From: Hyphomicrobiaceae bacterium
Lineage (GTDB): Bacteria > Pseudomonadota > Alphaproteobacteria > Rhizobiales > Ancalomicrobiaceae
NCBI GenBank assembly: GCA_016793065.1
Contig: JAEULV010000139.1
Span: 1-64,000 of the forward strand
Direction: 5' to 3'
Length of the DNA stretch: 64,000 nt
Part shown: positions 31,415-40,092 of the stretch, in pieces
How the letters are laid out: every line of letters starts with the position of its first letter
Position numbering within the stretch: position 1 is the first letter of the stretch
Notes under the pieces: generated by a model
Databases searched by the model: none
What the model saw: only the letters and a program-made list of their open reading frames with translations
Told to the model about the DNA's origin: nothing
Program-made: the position numbers and the translations under genes

Positions 31415-31443
31415 CACATAAGAAGCGTAAGGACAGTTGTCAA
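31415..31443 (-). promoter_or_regulatory. Candidate secA promoter
   Basis: On the minus strand a perfect -35 box TTGACA (31443-31438) is followed after exactly 17 bases by TATGTG (31420-31415). Transcription would start near 31408 and leave a leader of about 215 bases before the secA ATG. The 396-base region 31194-31589 holds no gene. Confidence 0.5.
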
Positions 31444-31589
31444 TTCGGCCGGAATGGCGCAAACCTCCCGGCCAAATCCCTGCTTCGCCCCGGGCGCCGG
31501 CTTTCCGGTGGGTCCGGCCGGCAGGCAAGCCCCCGAATGCGAGGCCTCCCCGGAGGGAGAGGCCGGAGAACCGAAGGATTGCTTTCGCG

Positions 31590-32453
31590 ATGACCACCCT
31601 CAACCGTTCCGCCTTCGCCTCGGTCCGCGCCGGCCTCGTCGCCGCGCTCGCCGCCACGGCGCTCACCGCGTTTTCGCTGTCTGCGCTTGCCGATGCCGGC
31701 AAGGTCGTCGCCAAGATCGACGGTCAGGACATCACCGAGGGCGACGTCGCCACCGCCATGGTCGATCTCGGCCGGGCGCTGCAGAACGTGCCGGAGGACA
31801 AGCGCAAGGGCGTGGCGCTGCAGCGGCTGATCGAAATGAAGGTGCTGTCGGCCCAGGCGGTGAAGGACGGGCTCGACAAGTCGGCCGACTTCAAGGCGCG
31901 GCTGGCCAACATCACCAGCCAGCTGCTGACCAGCGAGTATGTCAAGGTCAAGGTCGAGGGCGCGGTCACCGATGCCGAGCTCGAGGAGCGCTACAAGAAG
32001 GAAATCGCCGGTTTCGACCCGCCGGAAGAGATCAAGGCCAGCCACATCCTGGTGAAGACCGAGGAAGAGGCGAAGGCCGTGCTCGAGGCGCTGGCCAAGG
32101 GCGGCGACTTCGCCAAGCTCGCCGGCGAGAAGTCGCAGGACCCGGGCTCGAAGGACCAGGGCGGCGATCTCGGCTTCTTCGGCAAGGGCCAGATGGTGCC
32201 GGAATTCGAGGCGGCGGCGTTCGAGCTGAAGCCGGGCGAGACGACCAAGACGGCGATCAAGACCCAGTTCGGCTATCATGTGATCAGGCTCGTCGAGAAG
32301 CGCAAGCAGCCGGTGCCGGCGTTCGCCGACGTCAAGGATCAGGTGCGCGAACTGGTGGCGGGCGAGAAGTTCCGCGCCACGCTCGACGCGCTGAAGAAGG
32401 CGGCGAAGGTCGAGATCCTCGACAAGACGCTGGAAGTGCCGAAGGCGCCGTGA
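31590..32453 (+). CDS. Periplasmic parvulin-type peptidyl-prolyl isomerase
   Basis: A 287-residue exported foldase that isomerises X-Pro bonds and assists outer-membrane protein folding. Residues 1-35 form a Sec signal peptide (hydrophobic stretch AALAATALTAFSLSALADA). A SurA-N-like helical domain spans about 36-145, and the parvulin domain lies at about 148-240 (IKASHILVKTEEEAKAVLE, GGDLGFFGKGQMVPEFEAAA, FGYHVIRLVEKR). GAAGGA stands 11 bases before the ATG at 31590. A GC-rich hairpin (31543-31564) sits directly ahead of this ribosome site and may influence translation. It has its own terminator at 32484-32509. Confidence 0.94.
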   Translation: MTTLNRSAFASVRAGLVAALAATALTAFSLSALADAGKVVAKIDGQDITEGDVATAMVDLGRALQNVPEDKRKGVALQRLIEMKVLSAQAVKDGLDKSADFKARLANITSQLLTSEYVKVKVEGAVTDAELEERYKKEIAGFDPPEEIKASHILVKTEEEAKAVLEALAKGGDFAKLAGEKSQDPGSKDQGGDLGFFGKGQMVPEFEAAAFELKPGETTKTAIKTQFGYHVIRLVEKRKQPVPAFADVKDQVRELVAGEKFRATLDALKKAAKVEILDKTLEVPKAP

Positions 32454-32483
32454 TCGGCCCGAGGGCGTGACGGACATGATGAG

Positions 32484-32509
32484 CAAGCCCCCGGCGACGG
32501 GGGCTTTTT
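32484..32509 (+). terminator. Terminator of the parvulin gene
   Basis: AAGCCCCCG / CGGGGGCTT with a short loop and a run of five T residues (32505-32509) forms a classic rho-independent terminator 30 bases after the stop codon. Confidence 0.92.
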
Positions 32510-32642
32510 CATGCCCGGACCACCGCCGCGACCTGCCGGCCGCTGGCTCGACGCGGCACGTTCGCCCTTTTGCCGATGCCAATTCGCCACAGTGGACTTT
32601 TTGCCGGTTTTGCGGAATGTCGGTTTCTGGCATGGGCATTCG

Positions 32643-32670
32643 TTGCCGCGTTCACCGGCTCTGCTATAAG
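32643..32670 (+). promoter_or_regulatory. Candidate promoter of the oxidase subunit IV gene
   Basis: TTGCCG (32643-32648) and TATAAG (32665-32670) are spaced 16 bases and resemble alphaproteobacterial housekeeping promoters. The transcript would begin near 32677 with a leader of about 107 bases that includes the palindrome at 32708-32727. The rest of 32454-32783 contains only the upstream terminator. Confidence 0.5.
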
Positions 32671-32707
32671 GGTGGCTGAATGCGTTGAAGAGGCGGGTTA
32701 CACGCTT

Positions 32708-32727
32708 CACGCAAATCGATTCGCGTG
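32708..32727. repeat. Near-perfect 20-base palindrome in the cox IV leader
   Basis: CACGCAAATCGATTCGCGTG is self-complementary except for one base pair. Its core GCAAATCGATTCGC differs by one base from the perfect palindrome at 8764-8777. It starts about 30 bases after the likely transcription start, a good place for a repressor. Confidence 0.4.
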
Positions 32728-32783
32728 CCAGCCTCGACGGGATCCGCAGGCACGCGGGGAAACCGAAGAGGAGAGGAATGGTC

Positions 32784-33062
32784 ATGGCTCACGGAGAAAT
32801 GTCGACGGCGATGGACTATGCCGAACACGAGAGAAGCTATGCGGCATTCGTCAAGCTGACGGCGCTTGGCACTGTCGCGTGCGTCAATATCGCGTTGGTA
32901 TTGTTGATCACCGGGCTCTATAGCGGAGCCTGGGGTGGCGCGTTCCTGGCCTTGACGCTGATTGCGGCCGCGATCGGGCTCCTCGCCAATTTCTCGTGGG
33001 TTCCGTCCGGCATCGCGCTGGCGATCACGGGGCTGTTCGCACTGCTGGCTTTCGCCGGCTGA
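32784..33062 (+). CDS. aa3-type cytochrome c oxidase subunit IV
   Basis: A small (92 residues) subunit of the alphaproteobacterial aa3 oxidase, the terminal enzyme of the aerobic respiratory chain. The diagnostic MDYAEHERSYAAFVKL motif lies at about residues 9-24, just before the first of what look like three hydrophobic segments; many homologues are shorter with a single helix, so the C-terminal extension (LLANFSWVPSGIALAITGLF) is a variation. ATG 32784 is chosen with AGAGGA 6 bases before it; ATG 32778 is two codons upstream. No other oxidase subunit gene is nearby, which is usual. It precedes the pnt operon, another respiratory-membrane unit. Confidence 0.88.
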   Translation: MAHGEMSTAMDYAEHERSYAAFVKLTALGTVACVNIALVLLITGLYSGAWGGAFLALTLIAAAIGLLANFSWVPSGIALAITGLFALLAFAG

Positions 33063-33298
33063 ACGATCCGGTCCGCGGGAGGTTCGCCTTCCGGCGGGTC
33101 GGCCATGGAAGCGGCCCGGCGTCGATCTTGGGATCGTGCCGGGCACGACAAGCGTTGGCGGGACGCGCGGGTTTGGCGTCGTCCCGTCTGTTGTTTCCTC
33201 GATCCGGGGTGGTAGGGGGTCGCCACGGGTCATTCGATGAGGGAACCAAACCGGGACCGACGTGACCGAGGACGGTACGTCGAGTGGGGGAATAAGGC

Positions 33299-34432
33299 AT
33301 GAAGGTTGCCGTTCCGCTCGAGCGGGATGCGGTGGAAAGCCGCGTCGCTGCTTCGCCCGAGACCGTGAAGAAGCTGAAGGGTCTCGGCTTGGATGTGGTG
33401 ATTGAAACCGGCGCCGGGGTGAAATCCCGCATGCCGGATCAGGAATATGTGGCCGCCGGCGCCACGATCGCGGCGACGACGGCGGAAGCCGTGGGCGATG
33501 CCGACATCGTGCTGAAGGTGCGCCGTCCCACCCCCGACGAGGCCAAGGGCTACAAGTCCGGCGCCATCGTCATCGCCATCATGGATCCGTGGGGCCAGAA
33601 GGAAGCGCTCGACGCGATGGCCGCGGCCGGGGTTTCGGCCTTCGCCATGGAATTCATGCCGCGCATCACGCGCGCGCAGGTCATGGACGTGCTGTCGAGC
33701 CAGGCGAACCTCGCCGGCTATCAGGCCGTCATCGACGCGGCCGGCACGTATGATCGCGCCATGCCGATGATGATGACCGCCGCCGGCACGGTTCCGGCGG
33801 CGCGGGTGTTCGTCATGGGCGCCGGCGTTGCCGGCCTGCAGGCGATCGCCACCGCCCGGCGCCTCGGCGCCGTCGTCACCGCCACCGACGTGCGGCCCGC
33901 CGCCAAGGAGCAGGTGGAGAGCCTCGGCGCCAAGTTCGTCGCGGTCGAGGACGAGGAGTTCAAGCAGGCGGAAACCGCCGCCGGCTATGCCAAGCCGATG
34001 TCGGCCGAATACCAGGCGAAGCAGGCGGCGCTGGTCGCCGAGCACGTCAAGAAGCAGGACATCGTCATCACCACCGCGCTGATCCCGGGACGTCCGGCGC
34101 CGCGGCTGATATCGGCGTCGATGGTTGCCTCGATGAAGCCGGGCTCGGTGCTGATCGACCTGGCGGTCGAGCGTGGCGGCAATGTCGAGGGCGCGGTCGC
34201 CGGCGAGACGGTGACCACGGACAACGGCGTGCGGATTGTCGGCAATCTCAACGTCGCCGGCCGCATCGCGGCTTCGGCATCGGCGCTCTACGCCAAGAAC
34301 CTCGTCGCCTTCCTGGAGATCTTCTTCGACAAGAAGGACAAGTCGTTCAAGCCCAACTGGGACGACGAACTGATCAAGGCGACCTTGATCACCAAGGACG
34401 GCGCGATCGTCCATCCGTCACTCCAGAGCTGA
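33299..34432 (+). CDS. pntAA: NAD(P) transhydrogenase subunit alpha part 1
   Basis: PntAA is the soluble NAD(H)-binding domain (dI) of the proton-translocating transhydrogenase, which uses the proton gradient to make NADPH from NADH. The 377-residue product begins MKVAVPLERDAVESRVAASP, has the Rossmann glycine motif VMGAGVAGLQAIATARRLGA near 178 and, after it, TDVRPAAKEQVESLGAKFV; the mobile loop follows around SAEYQAKQAALVAEH. It is full length. It is first of the pntAA-pntAB-pntB operon; 12 bases separate it from pntAB. The split alpha subunit is typical of alphaproteobacteria. Confidence 0.97.
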   Translation: MKVAVPLERDAVESRVAASPETVKKLKGLGLDVVIETGAGVKSRMPDQEYVAAGATIAATTAEAVGDADIVLKVRRPTPDEAKGYKSGAIVIAIMDPWGQKEALDAMAAAGVSAFAMEFMPRITRAQVMDVLSSQANLAGYQAVIDAAGTYDRAMPMMMTAAGTVPAARVFVMGAGVAGLQAIATARRLGAVVTATDVRPAAKEQVESLGAKFVAVEDEEFKQAETAAGYAKPMSAEYQAKQAALVAEHVKKQDIVITTALIPGRPAPRLISASMVASMKPGSVLIDLAVERGGNVEGAVAGETVTTDNGVRIVGNLNVAGRIAASASALYAKNLVAFLEIFFDKKDKSFKPNWDDELIKATLITKDGAIVHPSLQS

Positions 34433-34444
34433 TCGGGGGCACAC

Positions 34445-34915
34445 ATGGCCAATCTCACTCCGGACCAGGCGCTCGAACGCGCCCAGGCCGCGGCCGAAGC
34501 CGCGCGCGAGGCGGCGCAGACCGCCAATTCCGCCGCGGCCGCGGCGCAAAGCTATGCCGACCAGCTCGCGACCGCCGCCAGCGCCGCCGTACATGGCGTC
34601 ACCGGCGGGGCGATCGATCCGTTCGTCTTCCTGTTCTCCGTCTTCGTCATGGCGATCTTCGTCGGCTATTACGTGGTGTGGTCGGTGACCCCGGCGCTGC
34701 ACACGCCGCTGATGTCGGTGACCAACGCCATTTCCTCGGTCATCGTCGTCGGCGCGCTGCTGGCGGTGGCGGTGCCGATGGTGACCAATGACGCCGGCCC
34801 GATCTGGGCGCGGGCGTTCGGCTTCATCGCCCTCATCCTGGCATCGGTGAACATTTTCGGTGGCTTCCTCGTCACCGAGCGAATGCTCGCCATGTACAAG
34901 AAGAAGTCGAAGTAA
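34445..34915 (+). CDS. pntAB: NAD(P) transhydrogenase subunit alpha part 2
   Basis: PntAB is the small membrane part (dIIa) of the transhydrogenase. The 156-residue protein has an unusually long Ala/Gln-rich helical head (residues 1-50, [20 protein letters not shown]) before the membrane region. The four membrane segments include [20 protein letters not shown] and [20 protein letters not shown], the latter being the conserved part that lines the proton path. It sits between pntAA and pntB with gaps of 12 bases on each side. Confidence 0.95.
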   Translation: MANLTPDQALERAQAAAEAAREAAQTANSAAAAAQSYADQLATAASAAVHGVTGGAIDPFVFLFSVFVMAIFVGYYVVWSVTPALHTPLMSVTNAISSVIVVGALLAVAVPMVTNDAGPIWARAFGFIALILASVNIFGGFLVTERMLAMYKKKSK

Positions 34916-34927
34916 GGAGAACGGACC

Positions 34928-36331
34928 ATGAGCGCGAATATCTCGGCCGTTCTATACCTGGTTTCGGCTGTCCTCTTCATCCTGGCCCTTCGCGGCCTGT
35001 CACATCCGACCACGTCGCGGCAGGGCAACCTGTTCGGCATGATCGGCATGGCGATCGCCATCGTCACCACGCTGGCCAAGGGCAACCCCTCGGCCAGCAG
35101 CTGGGGCCTGATCCTGCTCGGGCTCGCCATCGGCGGCGGCATCGGCGCGGTGCTGGCGCGGCGGGTGCCGATGACGGCAATGCCGCAGCTGGTCGCGGCG
35201 TTCCATTCGCTGGTCGGCCTGTCGGCGGTGTTCGTCGCGGCGGCGGCGCTTTACGCGCCGCAGTCGATCGGCATCGGCTCGGTCGGCGCCATTCACGGCC
35301 AGTCGCTGGTCGAAATGTCGCTGGGCGTGGCGATCGGCGCGATCACCTTCACCGGCTCGATCATCGCCTTCGCCAAGCTGGACGGGCGCATGTCGGGCAA
35401 GCCGATCATGCTGCCGTTCCGCCATGCCATCAATCTCGGCCTCGCAGTCCTGCTGGTGCTGCTGATCGCGGTGTTCATCAAGACCGAGAGCCATCTGGTG
35501 TTCTGGCTGATCACGCTGGTGTCGCTGGTGCTCGGCGTGCTGATCATCGTGCCGATCGGCGGCGCCGACATGCCGGTGGTGGTGTCGATGCTCAACTCCT
35601 ATTCGGGTTGGGCGGCGGCCGGCATCGGCTTCACGCTGGGCAACATGGCGCTGATCGTCACCGGCGCGCTGGTCGGCTCGTCCGGCGCGATCCTCAGCTA
35701 CATCATGTGCAAGGGCATGAACCGCTCGTTCATCTCGGTCATTCTCGGCGGCTTCGGCGGCGAGACGGCCGGGCCGGCCGGCGGCGGCGCGGTGGAAAGC
35801 CGCCCGGTGAAGCAGGGCTCGGCCGACGACGCGGCGTTCATCATGAAGAACGCCGAGAAGGTGATCATCGTGCCGGGCTACGGCATGGCGGTGGCCCAGG
35901 CCCAGCATGCGGTGCGCGAAATGGCCGACCTTCTCAAGAAGGAAGGCGTGCAGGTCAAATACGCGATCCATCCGGTCGCCGGCCGCATGCCCGGTCACAT
36001 GAACGTGCTGCTGGCGGAAGCCAACGTGCCCTATGACGAAGTGTTCGAGCTCGAGGACATCAACAGCGAGTTCGCGCAAGCCGACGTCGCCTATGTCATC
36101 GGCGCCAACGACGTCACCAACCCGGCGGCGAAGACCGACCCGACCTCGGCGATCTACGGCATGCCGATCCTCGACGTCGAGAAGGCCAAGACGGTGCTGT
36201 TCATCAAGCGCGGCATGGGCTCCGGCTATGCCGGCGTCGAGAACGAGCTGTTCTTCCGCGACAACACGATGATGCTGTTCGGCGACGCGAAGAAGATGAC
36301 GGAAGAAATCGTCAAGGGCCTTGGGCACTGA
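34928..36331 (+). CDS. pntB: NAD(P) transhydrogenase subunit beta
   Basis: PntB combines the second membrane domain (dIIb, about residues 1-265, nine hydrophobic segments) and the NADP(H)-binding domain dIII (about 290-467). The membrane part contains AFHSLVGLSAVFVAAAAL with the conserved proton-path histidine. The dIII motif IIVPGYGMAVAQAQHAVREM is near 312-331, followed by HPVAGRMPGHMNVLLAEANV and YVIGANDVTNPAAKTDPTSA. The 467-residue length is normal. The operon ends at the terminator at 36368-36391. Confidence 0.97.
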   Translation: MSANISAVLYLVSAVLFILALRGLSHPTTSRQGNLFGMIGMAIAIVTTLAKGNPSASSWGLILLGLAIGGGIGAVLARRVPMTAMPQLVAAFHSLVGLSAVFVAAAALYAPQSIGIGSVGAIHGQSLVEMSLGVAIGAITFTGSIIAFAKLDGRMSGKPIMLPFRHAINLGLAVLLVLLIAVFIKTESHLVFWLITLVSLVLGVLIIVPIGGADMPVVVSMLNSYSGWAAAGIGFTLGNMALIVTGALVGSSGAILSYIMCKGMNRSFISVILGGFGGETAGPAGGGAVESRPVKQGSADDAAFIMKNAEKVIIVPGYGMAVAQAQHAVREMADLLKKEGVQVKYAIHPVAGRMPGHMNVLLAEANVPYDEVFELEDINSEFAQADVAYVIGANDVTNPAAKTDPTSAIYGMPILDVEKAKTVLFIKRGMGSGYAGVENELFFRDNTMMLFGDAKKMTEEIVKGLGH

Positions 36332-36367
36332 GCCCGTGGCCGTCCTCGTCATCGCTGCTTTTCCCCA

Positions 36368-36391
36368 GGGGCGCCTCCGGCGCCCCTTTTT
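36368..36391 (+). terminator. Terminator of the pnt operon
   Basis: GGGGCGCC / GGCGCCCC with a three-base loop is followed by five T residues (36387-36391), 37 bases after the pntB stop codon. Confidence 0.92.
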
Positions 36392-36436
36392 CGCGCCGCA
36401 TCGGCGGAGGTGCAGCGCGGACGCTGATTGGCGGAC

Positions 36437-37720
36437 TCATTCCTCGACGGCAATCGTGCCGGGCAGGTGATCGAGGAGGTCGAAGAGATCGAACAGGTCG
36501 TGGCCGAGCCAGGAGGGCAGAAGCAGGAGAGCCAGCAGCATTCCGGCGGAGACGGCATAGGCCACGGTTCCGGCGACCAGTCCGGTGAGACCGATGCGGG
36601 ACTTTGCGGCTTCGGCGGGGGTGGTTTTCCAGGCGACCCACAAGGCAAGGGCGAGGAGCGCGAAGATCAATGCCAGATAGGGGCCGATCGTGACGAACTG
36701 GAGCGCGAGCACCAGGAGTCCGCCGACGAGGACGACCGACCCGGCCAGCGCCGCCCGGTGGGCACCGGGGCCGAAGTGGTCGGCGAGGAGGACGACGCAG
36801 CGGCCGCCGTCGAGGGGATAGATCGGCAGCAGGTTGAAAAGGTTGAAGAAGGCGACATCGGCGGCGACGGCCAGGTACCAGGGATTGGCGCTGGCGAGCC
36901 AAAGGCCGAGCGCGATGAGCGCGGGCGCGGCGCCGATCACCGGGCCGGCGAGCAGGATAGCGATGCGATTGAGGCCGGATGCCGGATGAACGGTGTCCGA
37001 CAGCGCAACGCCGCCGACCAGCGGCACGAACTGGAAATGCGCGCCGCGATCGCCCAAGGCGCGAGCCGCCAGCACATGGCCGAGTTCGTGGACGGCGATG
37101 TAGATCATCAAGAGCGCGGCGCGAACCGGGCCGACCAGCACGGCGAAGCCGGCGGCGGCGAGGGCGGCGAGGGTCAGCGAGACGGGGGTGCGGGGGAAGA
37201 TCGTCGTCGATGCCGGAGCGACGGCGATCTGGCGCTGCGCGGCGATCTTGGCCAGCATGTGCCGGGTGGCGGCCTTGGGGATCAGCTTGGCCACCAGCCC
37301 CTGCCACGGCCGGGCGTAATGGATGTCGTACTCGGCTTCCAGCCGGGTCTTGCCGGTTGCCTGTGGTGTCAGGGAAATCCGGACCCAGTATTCCTTGCAG
37401 GTTTCGGCGGCGCCATCATCGGGGCGGCAGTAGCTCAGGCTGGTCTGGCCATGGGCGCGCTCGAGGTATTGGCAACGAATGCGATGGTCGGGCTTTTGTC
37501 GATAGCGAACGACGAATGTGTCGGCGTCGATTTCGCGGTCGAGTTCGAAGCCGACGACGGTCAGGACGTCGGCGTCGAGCGAGTGGTAGGTGTCCCAGAC
37601 CACGTCCGCCGGGGCATCGAGCAGCAGCGACACCCGCGTCACCGCGCGCCGACGCAGACCGCGAAACAGAACGAAGGCCGCCAGCAGGCCAACCAGCAAC
37701 CACTCACCGACACCACCCAT
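36437..37720 (-). CDS. SRPBCC-M50 fusion: site-2-type membrane zinc protease
   Basis: The 427-residue protein joins two parts. After a first membrane helix (residues 5-20, EWLLVGLLAAFVLF), residues about 27-165 look like an SRPBCC/START-type lipid- or ligand-binding fold (VTRVSLLLDAPADVVWDTYH). The C-terminal part is an M50 intramembrane metalloprotease: zinc motif HELGH in IAVHELGHVLAARALG and the second motif FNLLPIYPLDGGRCV, then further membrane helices. Both zinc-binding motifs are intact. Start candidates are ATG 37720, 37723 and 37732; GAGG is best spaced for 37720. The gene is convergent with the pnt operon and follows the DMT transporter on the same strand. Substrate unknown. Confidence 0.83.
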   Translation of the reverse strand: MGGVGEWLLVGLLAAFVLFRGLRRRAVTRVSLLLDAPADVVWDTYHSLDADVLTVVGFELDREIDADTFVVRYRQKPDHRIRCQYLERAHGQTSLSYCRPDDGAAETCKEYWVRISLTPQATGKTRLEAEYDIHYARPWQGLVAKLIPKAATRHMLAKIAAQRQIAVAPASTTIFPRTPVSLTLAALAAAGFAVLVGPVRAALLMIYIAVHELGHVLAARALGDRGAHFQFVPLVGGVALSDTVHPASGLNRIAILLAGPVIGAAPALIALGLWLASANPWYLAVAADVAFFNLFNLLPIYPLDGGRCVVLLADHFGPGAHRAALAGSVVLVGGLLVLALQFVTIGPYLALIFALLALALWVAWKTTPAEAAKSRIGLTGLVAGTVAYAVSAGMLLALLLLPSWLGHDLFDLFDLLDHLPGTIAVEE

Positions 37721-37817
37721 CATGCACCTCATTCCGCGAGTGGCGCAGATCGTATCGGCGGTCGATGAAAGCCGGCTTAAGCCAGCGGCCGCGACCGGGG
37801 CGGTGCAGCCTCGGACA

Positions 37818-38690
37818 TCAGCGCGCCCGTTCGCGGCGCAGGTCGCCGATGAGGTGCCAGAGGATGGCGCCGACGATGACGATGCCGCCGAGGAGGCCGG
37901 CGGGGGTGGGGATCTCGTTGAACAGGAGATAGACAAGGAGCGGCGACAGGCCGATCTCGAGGGTGGAGATGAGGCCGGCCTCGGCGGCGGGCAGGCGGCG
38001 GGCGCCGGCGACATAGAAGAAGAAGCCGAGGACGACCGAGGCGAGGGCGAAGCCGGCAAGCAGTAGCAACTCGCGCGGCGATGGCGGCGCGAGGCTGGCG
38101 AAGGGGGCGGACAGCAGCGCCGTCAGGATCGAACTGGCGATGGTGGTGACCAGCATGTCGACGGCGCCCCAGCGCTTCATGGCGACGATGGAGAAGCCGA
38201 AGGTGGCGGTCATCACCAGCGCCAGCGTGTCGCCAAGGAGGCTCGCCGAACCGAGCGAGCCGCCGAGCATGATGGCGACGCCGGTCAGCGTCACGGCGCT
38301 GGCGAGGATGGTGCGGGGGGCGGCGCGCTCGCCGATCCAGAACCAGGCGAGGCCGGCGGCGATGAACGGGCCGGTGGCGTAAAGGATGGTGATGTTGGCG
38401 ATGGTGGTGAAGGCGATGGCGCCGATATAGGCCAGCATGGCGGCGGCGCCGGAGACGGCGATCACGAAGTGGCGCCAGTCGAAGGCGGCGAGCCGGCGCA
38501 GGGTGTCGCCGCGATTGAGGGCGATGAAGCCGGCCGAGAGCATCAGCGTGGCGAAGATCGCCCGCCACAGGCTCATGGTCGCCATGTCCATGGCCAGGAT
38601 GCGGGCAAAGACCCCGCCGAGGCTCCAGGCGAGCGACGCGGCCACGATGAAGACGATGCCGAGACGGCGCTCGGGATGGGCCGGGTGCAT
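37818..38690 (-). CDS. EamA/DMT family transporter
   Basis: A 290-residue inner-membrane protein with ten predicted helices in two EamA repeats (about 10-140 and 150-285). The first repeat has IVFIVAASLAWSLGGVFARI and the second TATFGFSIVAMKRWGAVDML, the usual Pro/Gly-poor family pattern. Members export amino acids, metabolites or drugs; nothing in the sequence fixes the substrate. The ATG at 38690 is the first plausible start. The next gene on the strand (the SRPBCC-M50 protein) begins 97 bases later, so co-transcription is possible. Confidence 0.88.
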   Translation of the reverse strand: MHPAHPERRLGIVFIVAASLAWSLGGVFARILAMDMATMSLWRAIFATLMLSAGFIALNRGDTLRRLAAFDWRHFVIAVSGAAAMLAYIGAIAFTTIANITILYATGPFIAAGLAWFWIGERAAPRTILASAVTLTGVAIMLGGSLGSASLLGDTLALVMTATFGFSIVAMKRWGAVDMLVTTIASSILTALLSAPFASLAPPSPRELLLLAGFALASVVLGFFFYVAGARRLPAAEAGLISTLEIGLSPLLVYLLFNEIPTPAGLLGGIVIVGAILWHLIGDLRRERAR

Positions 38691-38896
38691 GACGGATTGT
38701 TCCTGAGGCGCGGGGTCGGGCGGGACGAGCCGGTGGCGATCGAAGCCAGGTTTGCCCGCCCGCCGATCGCACGCTTGCGGAAATCCGAACCGTGCTGTTG
38801 CCGCCGTGCTCCAGCCCTAAGGCAGCGGCGACGCCGGTTCAAGCGCCGGCGCCGCGTGGCTTCAATGCATCCGGGTGCGGGCGGCCGACCGGGCAG

Positions 38897-38931
38897 CAAA
38901 AAGCCGCCGGGCTGAGTTGCCCGGCGGCTTG
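38897..38931 (-). terminator. Terminator of galU
   Basis: On the minus strand AAGCCGCCGGGC pairs with GCCCGGCGGCTT over a short loop and runs into five T residues (complement of 38898-38902). It separates galU from the DMT transporter gene. Confidence 0.9.
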
Positions 38932-38963
38932 ATTGTGGTCGCGGTCCGGCCTGCGGCGGCGGC

Positions 38964-39842
38964 TCAGCGCTTCAGCAGCTTTTCCAGCTCGACGCGGAAG
39001 CCGGGGGCGATGTCGTCGCGGGCGAGGGCATAGGCGACATTGGCGGTGAGGAAGCCGATCTTCGAGCCGGTGTCGTAGATCTTGCCGTCGAACACCACGC
39101 CGTAGAACGGCTGGGCCTCGGCGAGCTTCAGCATCGAGTCGGTCAGCTGGATCTCGCCGCCGGCGCCCTTGCCCTGCTTGGCGAGAAGGTCGAAGATTTC
39201 CGGCTGCAGGATGTAGCGGCCGGAAATGGCGAGGTTGGACGGGGCGGTGCCGCGCGGCGGCTTCTCGACCATCTCGGTGATCTCGAAGGCGCCCTTGCCG
39301 GTGTCCTTGCCGCGGCCGACGATGCCGTACTGGTTGGTCTGGCTGTCGGGAACCTCGAACACGGCGACGTGATTGCCGCCGACTTCGTTGTAGGCCTCGA
39401 TCATCTTGGCCAGGCAGCCGCGATTGCCGTGATGCAGCATGTCGGGCAGCACCAGGGCGAAGGGTTCGTCGCCGACGATGTCGCGGGCGCACCACACGGC
39501 GTGGCCGAGGCCGAGCGGCAATTGCTGGCGGGTAAAGCTGGTGGCGCCGGCGCCGGGCTGGTCGTGGGCGAGCATTTCGAGTTCGTGACGCTTGCCGCGC
39601 TCGGTCAAGGTCCGCTCGAGTTCGAACTGGACGTCGAAATGGTCCTCGATCACATGCTTGTTACGGCCGGTGACGAAGATCAGGTGCTCGATGCCGGCTT
39701 CGCGGGCCTCGTCGACCACGTGCTGGATCACCGGACGGTCGACGACCGTCAGCATCTCCTTCGGCATGGCCTTGGTGGCGGGCAGGAAGCGCGTGCCGAG
39801 ACCGGCAACGGGGAAAATGGCTTTGCGGATGGGCTTGTGCAT
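38964..39842 (-). CDS. galU: UTP-glucose-1-phosphate uridylyltransferase
   Basis: GalU makes UDP-glucose for exopolysaccharide, lipopolysaccharide and osmoregulated glucan synthesis. The 292-residue product begins [20 protein letters not shown] with the nucleotide-binding G-x-G-T-R-F motif, followed by [20 protein letters not shown], and has the metal/sugar-binding VLPDMLHHG (the usual LPD with variation after it), [20 protein letters not shown] and [22 protein letters not shown] 39842 is the family start. It is divergent from the lytic transglycosylase gene across 250 bases, an arrangement I have seen in other Hyphomicrobiales. Confidence 0.96.
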   Translation of the reverse strand: MHKPIRKAIFPVAGLGTRFLPATKAMPKEMLTVVDRPVIQHVVDEAREAGIEHLIFVTGRNKHVIEDHFDVQFELERTLTERGKRHELEMLAHDQPGAGATSFTRQQLPLGLGHAVWCARDIVGDEPFALVLPDMLHHGNRGCLAKMIEAYNEVGGNHVAVFEVPDSQTNQYGIVGRGKDTGKGAFEITEMVEKPPRGTAPSNLAISGRYILQPEIFDLLAKQGKGAGGEIQLTDSMLKLAEAQPFYGVVFDGKIYDTGSKIGFLTANVAYALARDDIAPGFRVELEKLLKR

Positions 39843-40092
39843 GAGCGCGGGACCAGTCGGTCTGAAAGGGACCATCAAGGCGATGGCGAGGGCGATGCAC
39901 CACGCTATCGTGGCGTGATTTAGGCTAACGCGCGGCTTCTTAACATTCGCCGCATTTTACCGAAATCATGCGCATGGAGTGGCGGCATCGTCGTTAACAG
40001 GACCTTAAGAGCGCCTGGGTCAGTGTCGTCGTTCAAGCCGCCTCGGGCGGGAATCGGCGCAACGGCCCCGGTGCGCCGAACGGAGAGCCAGC

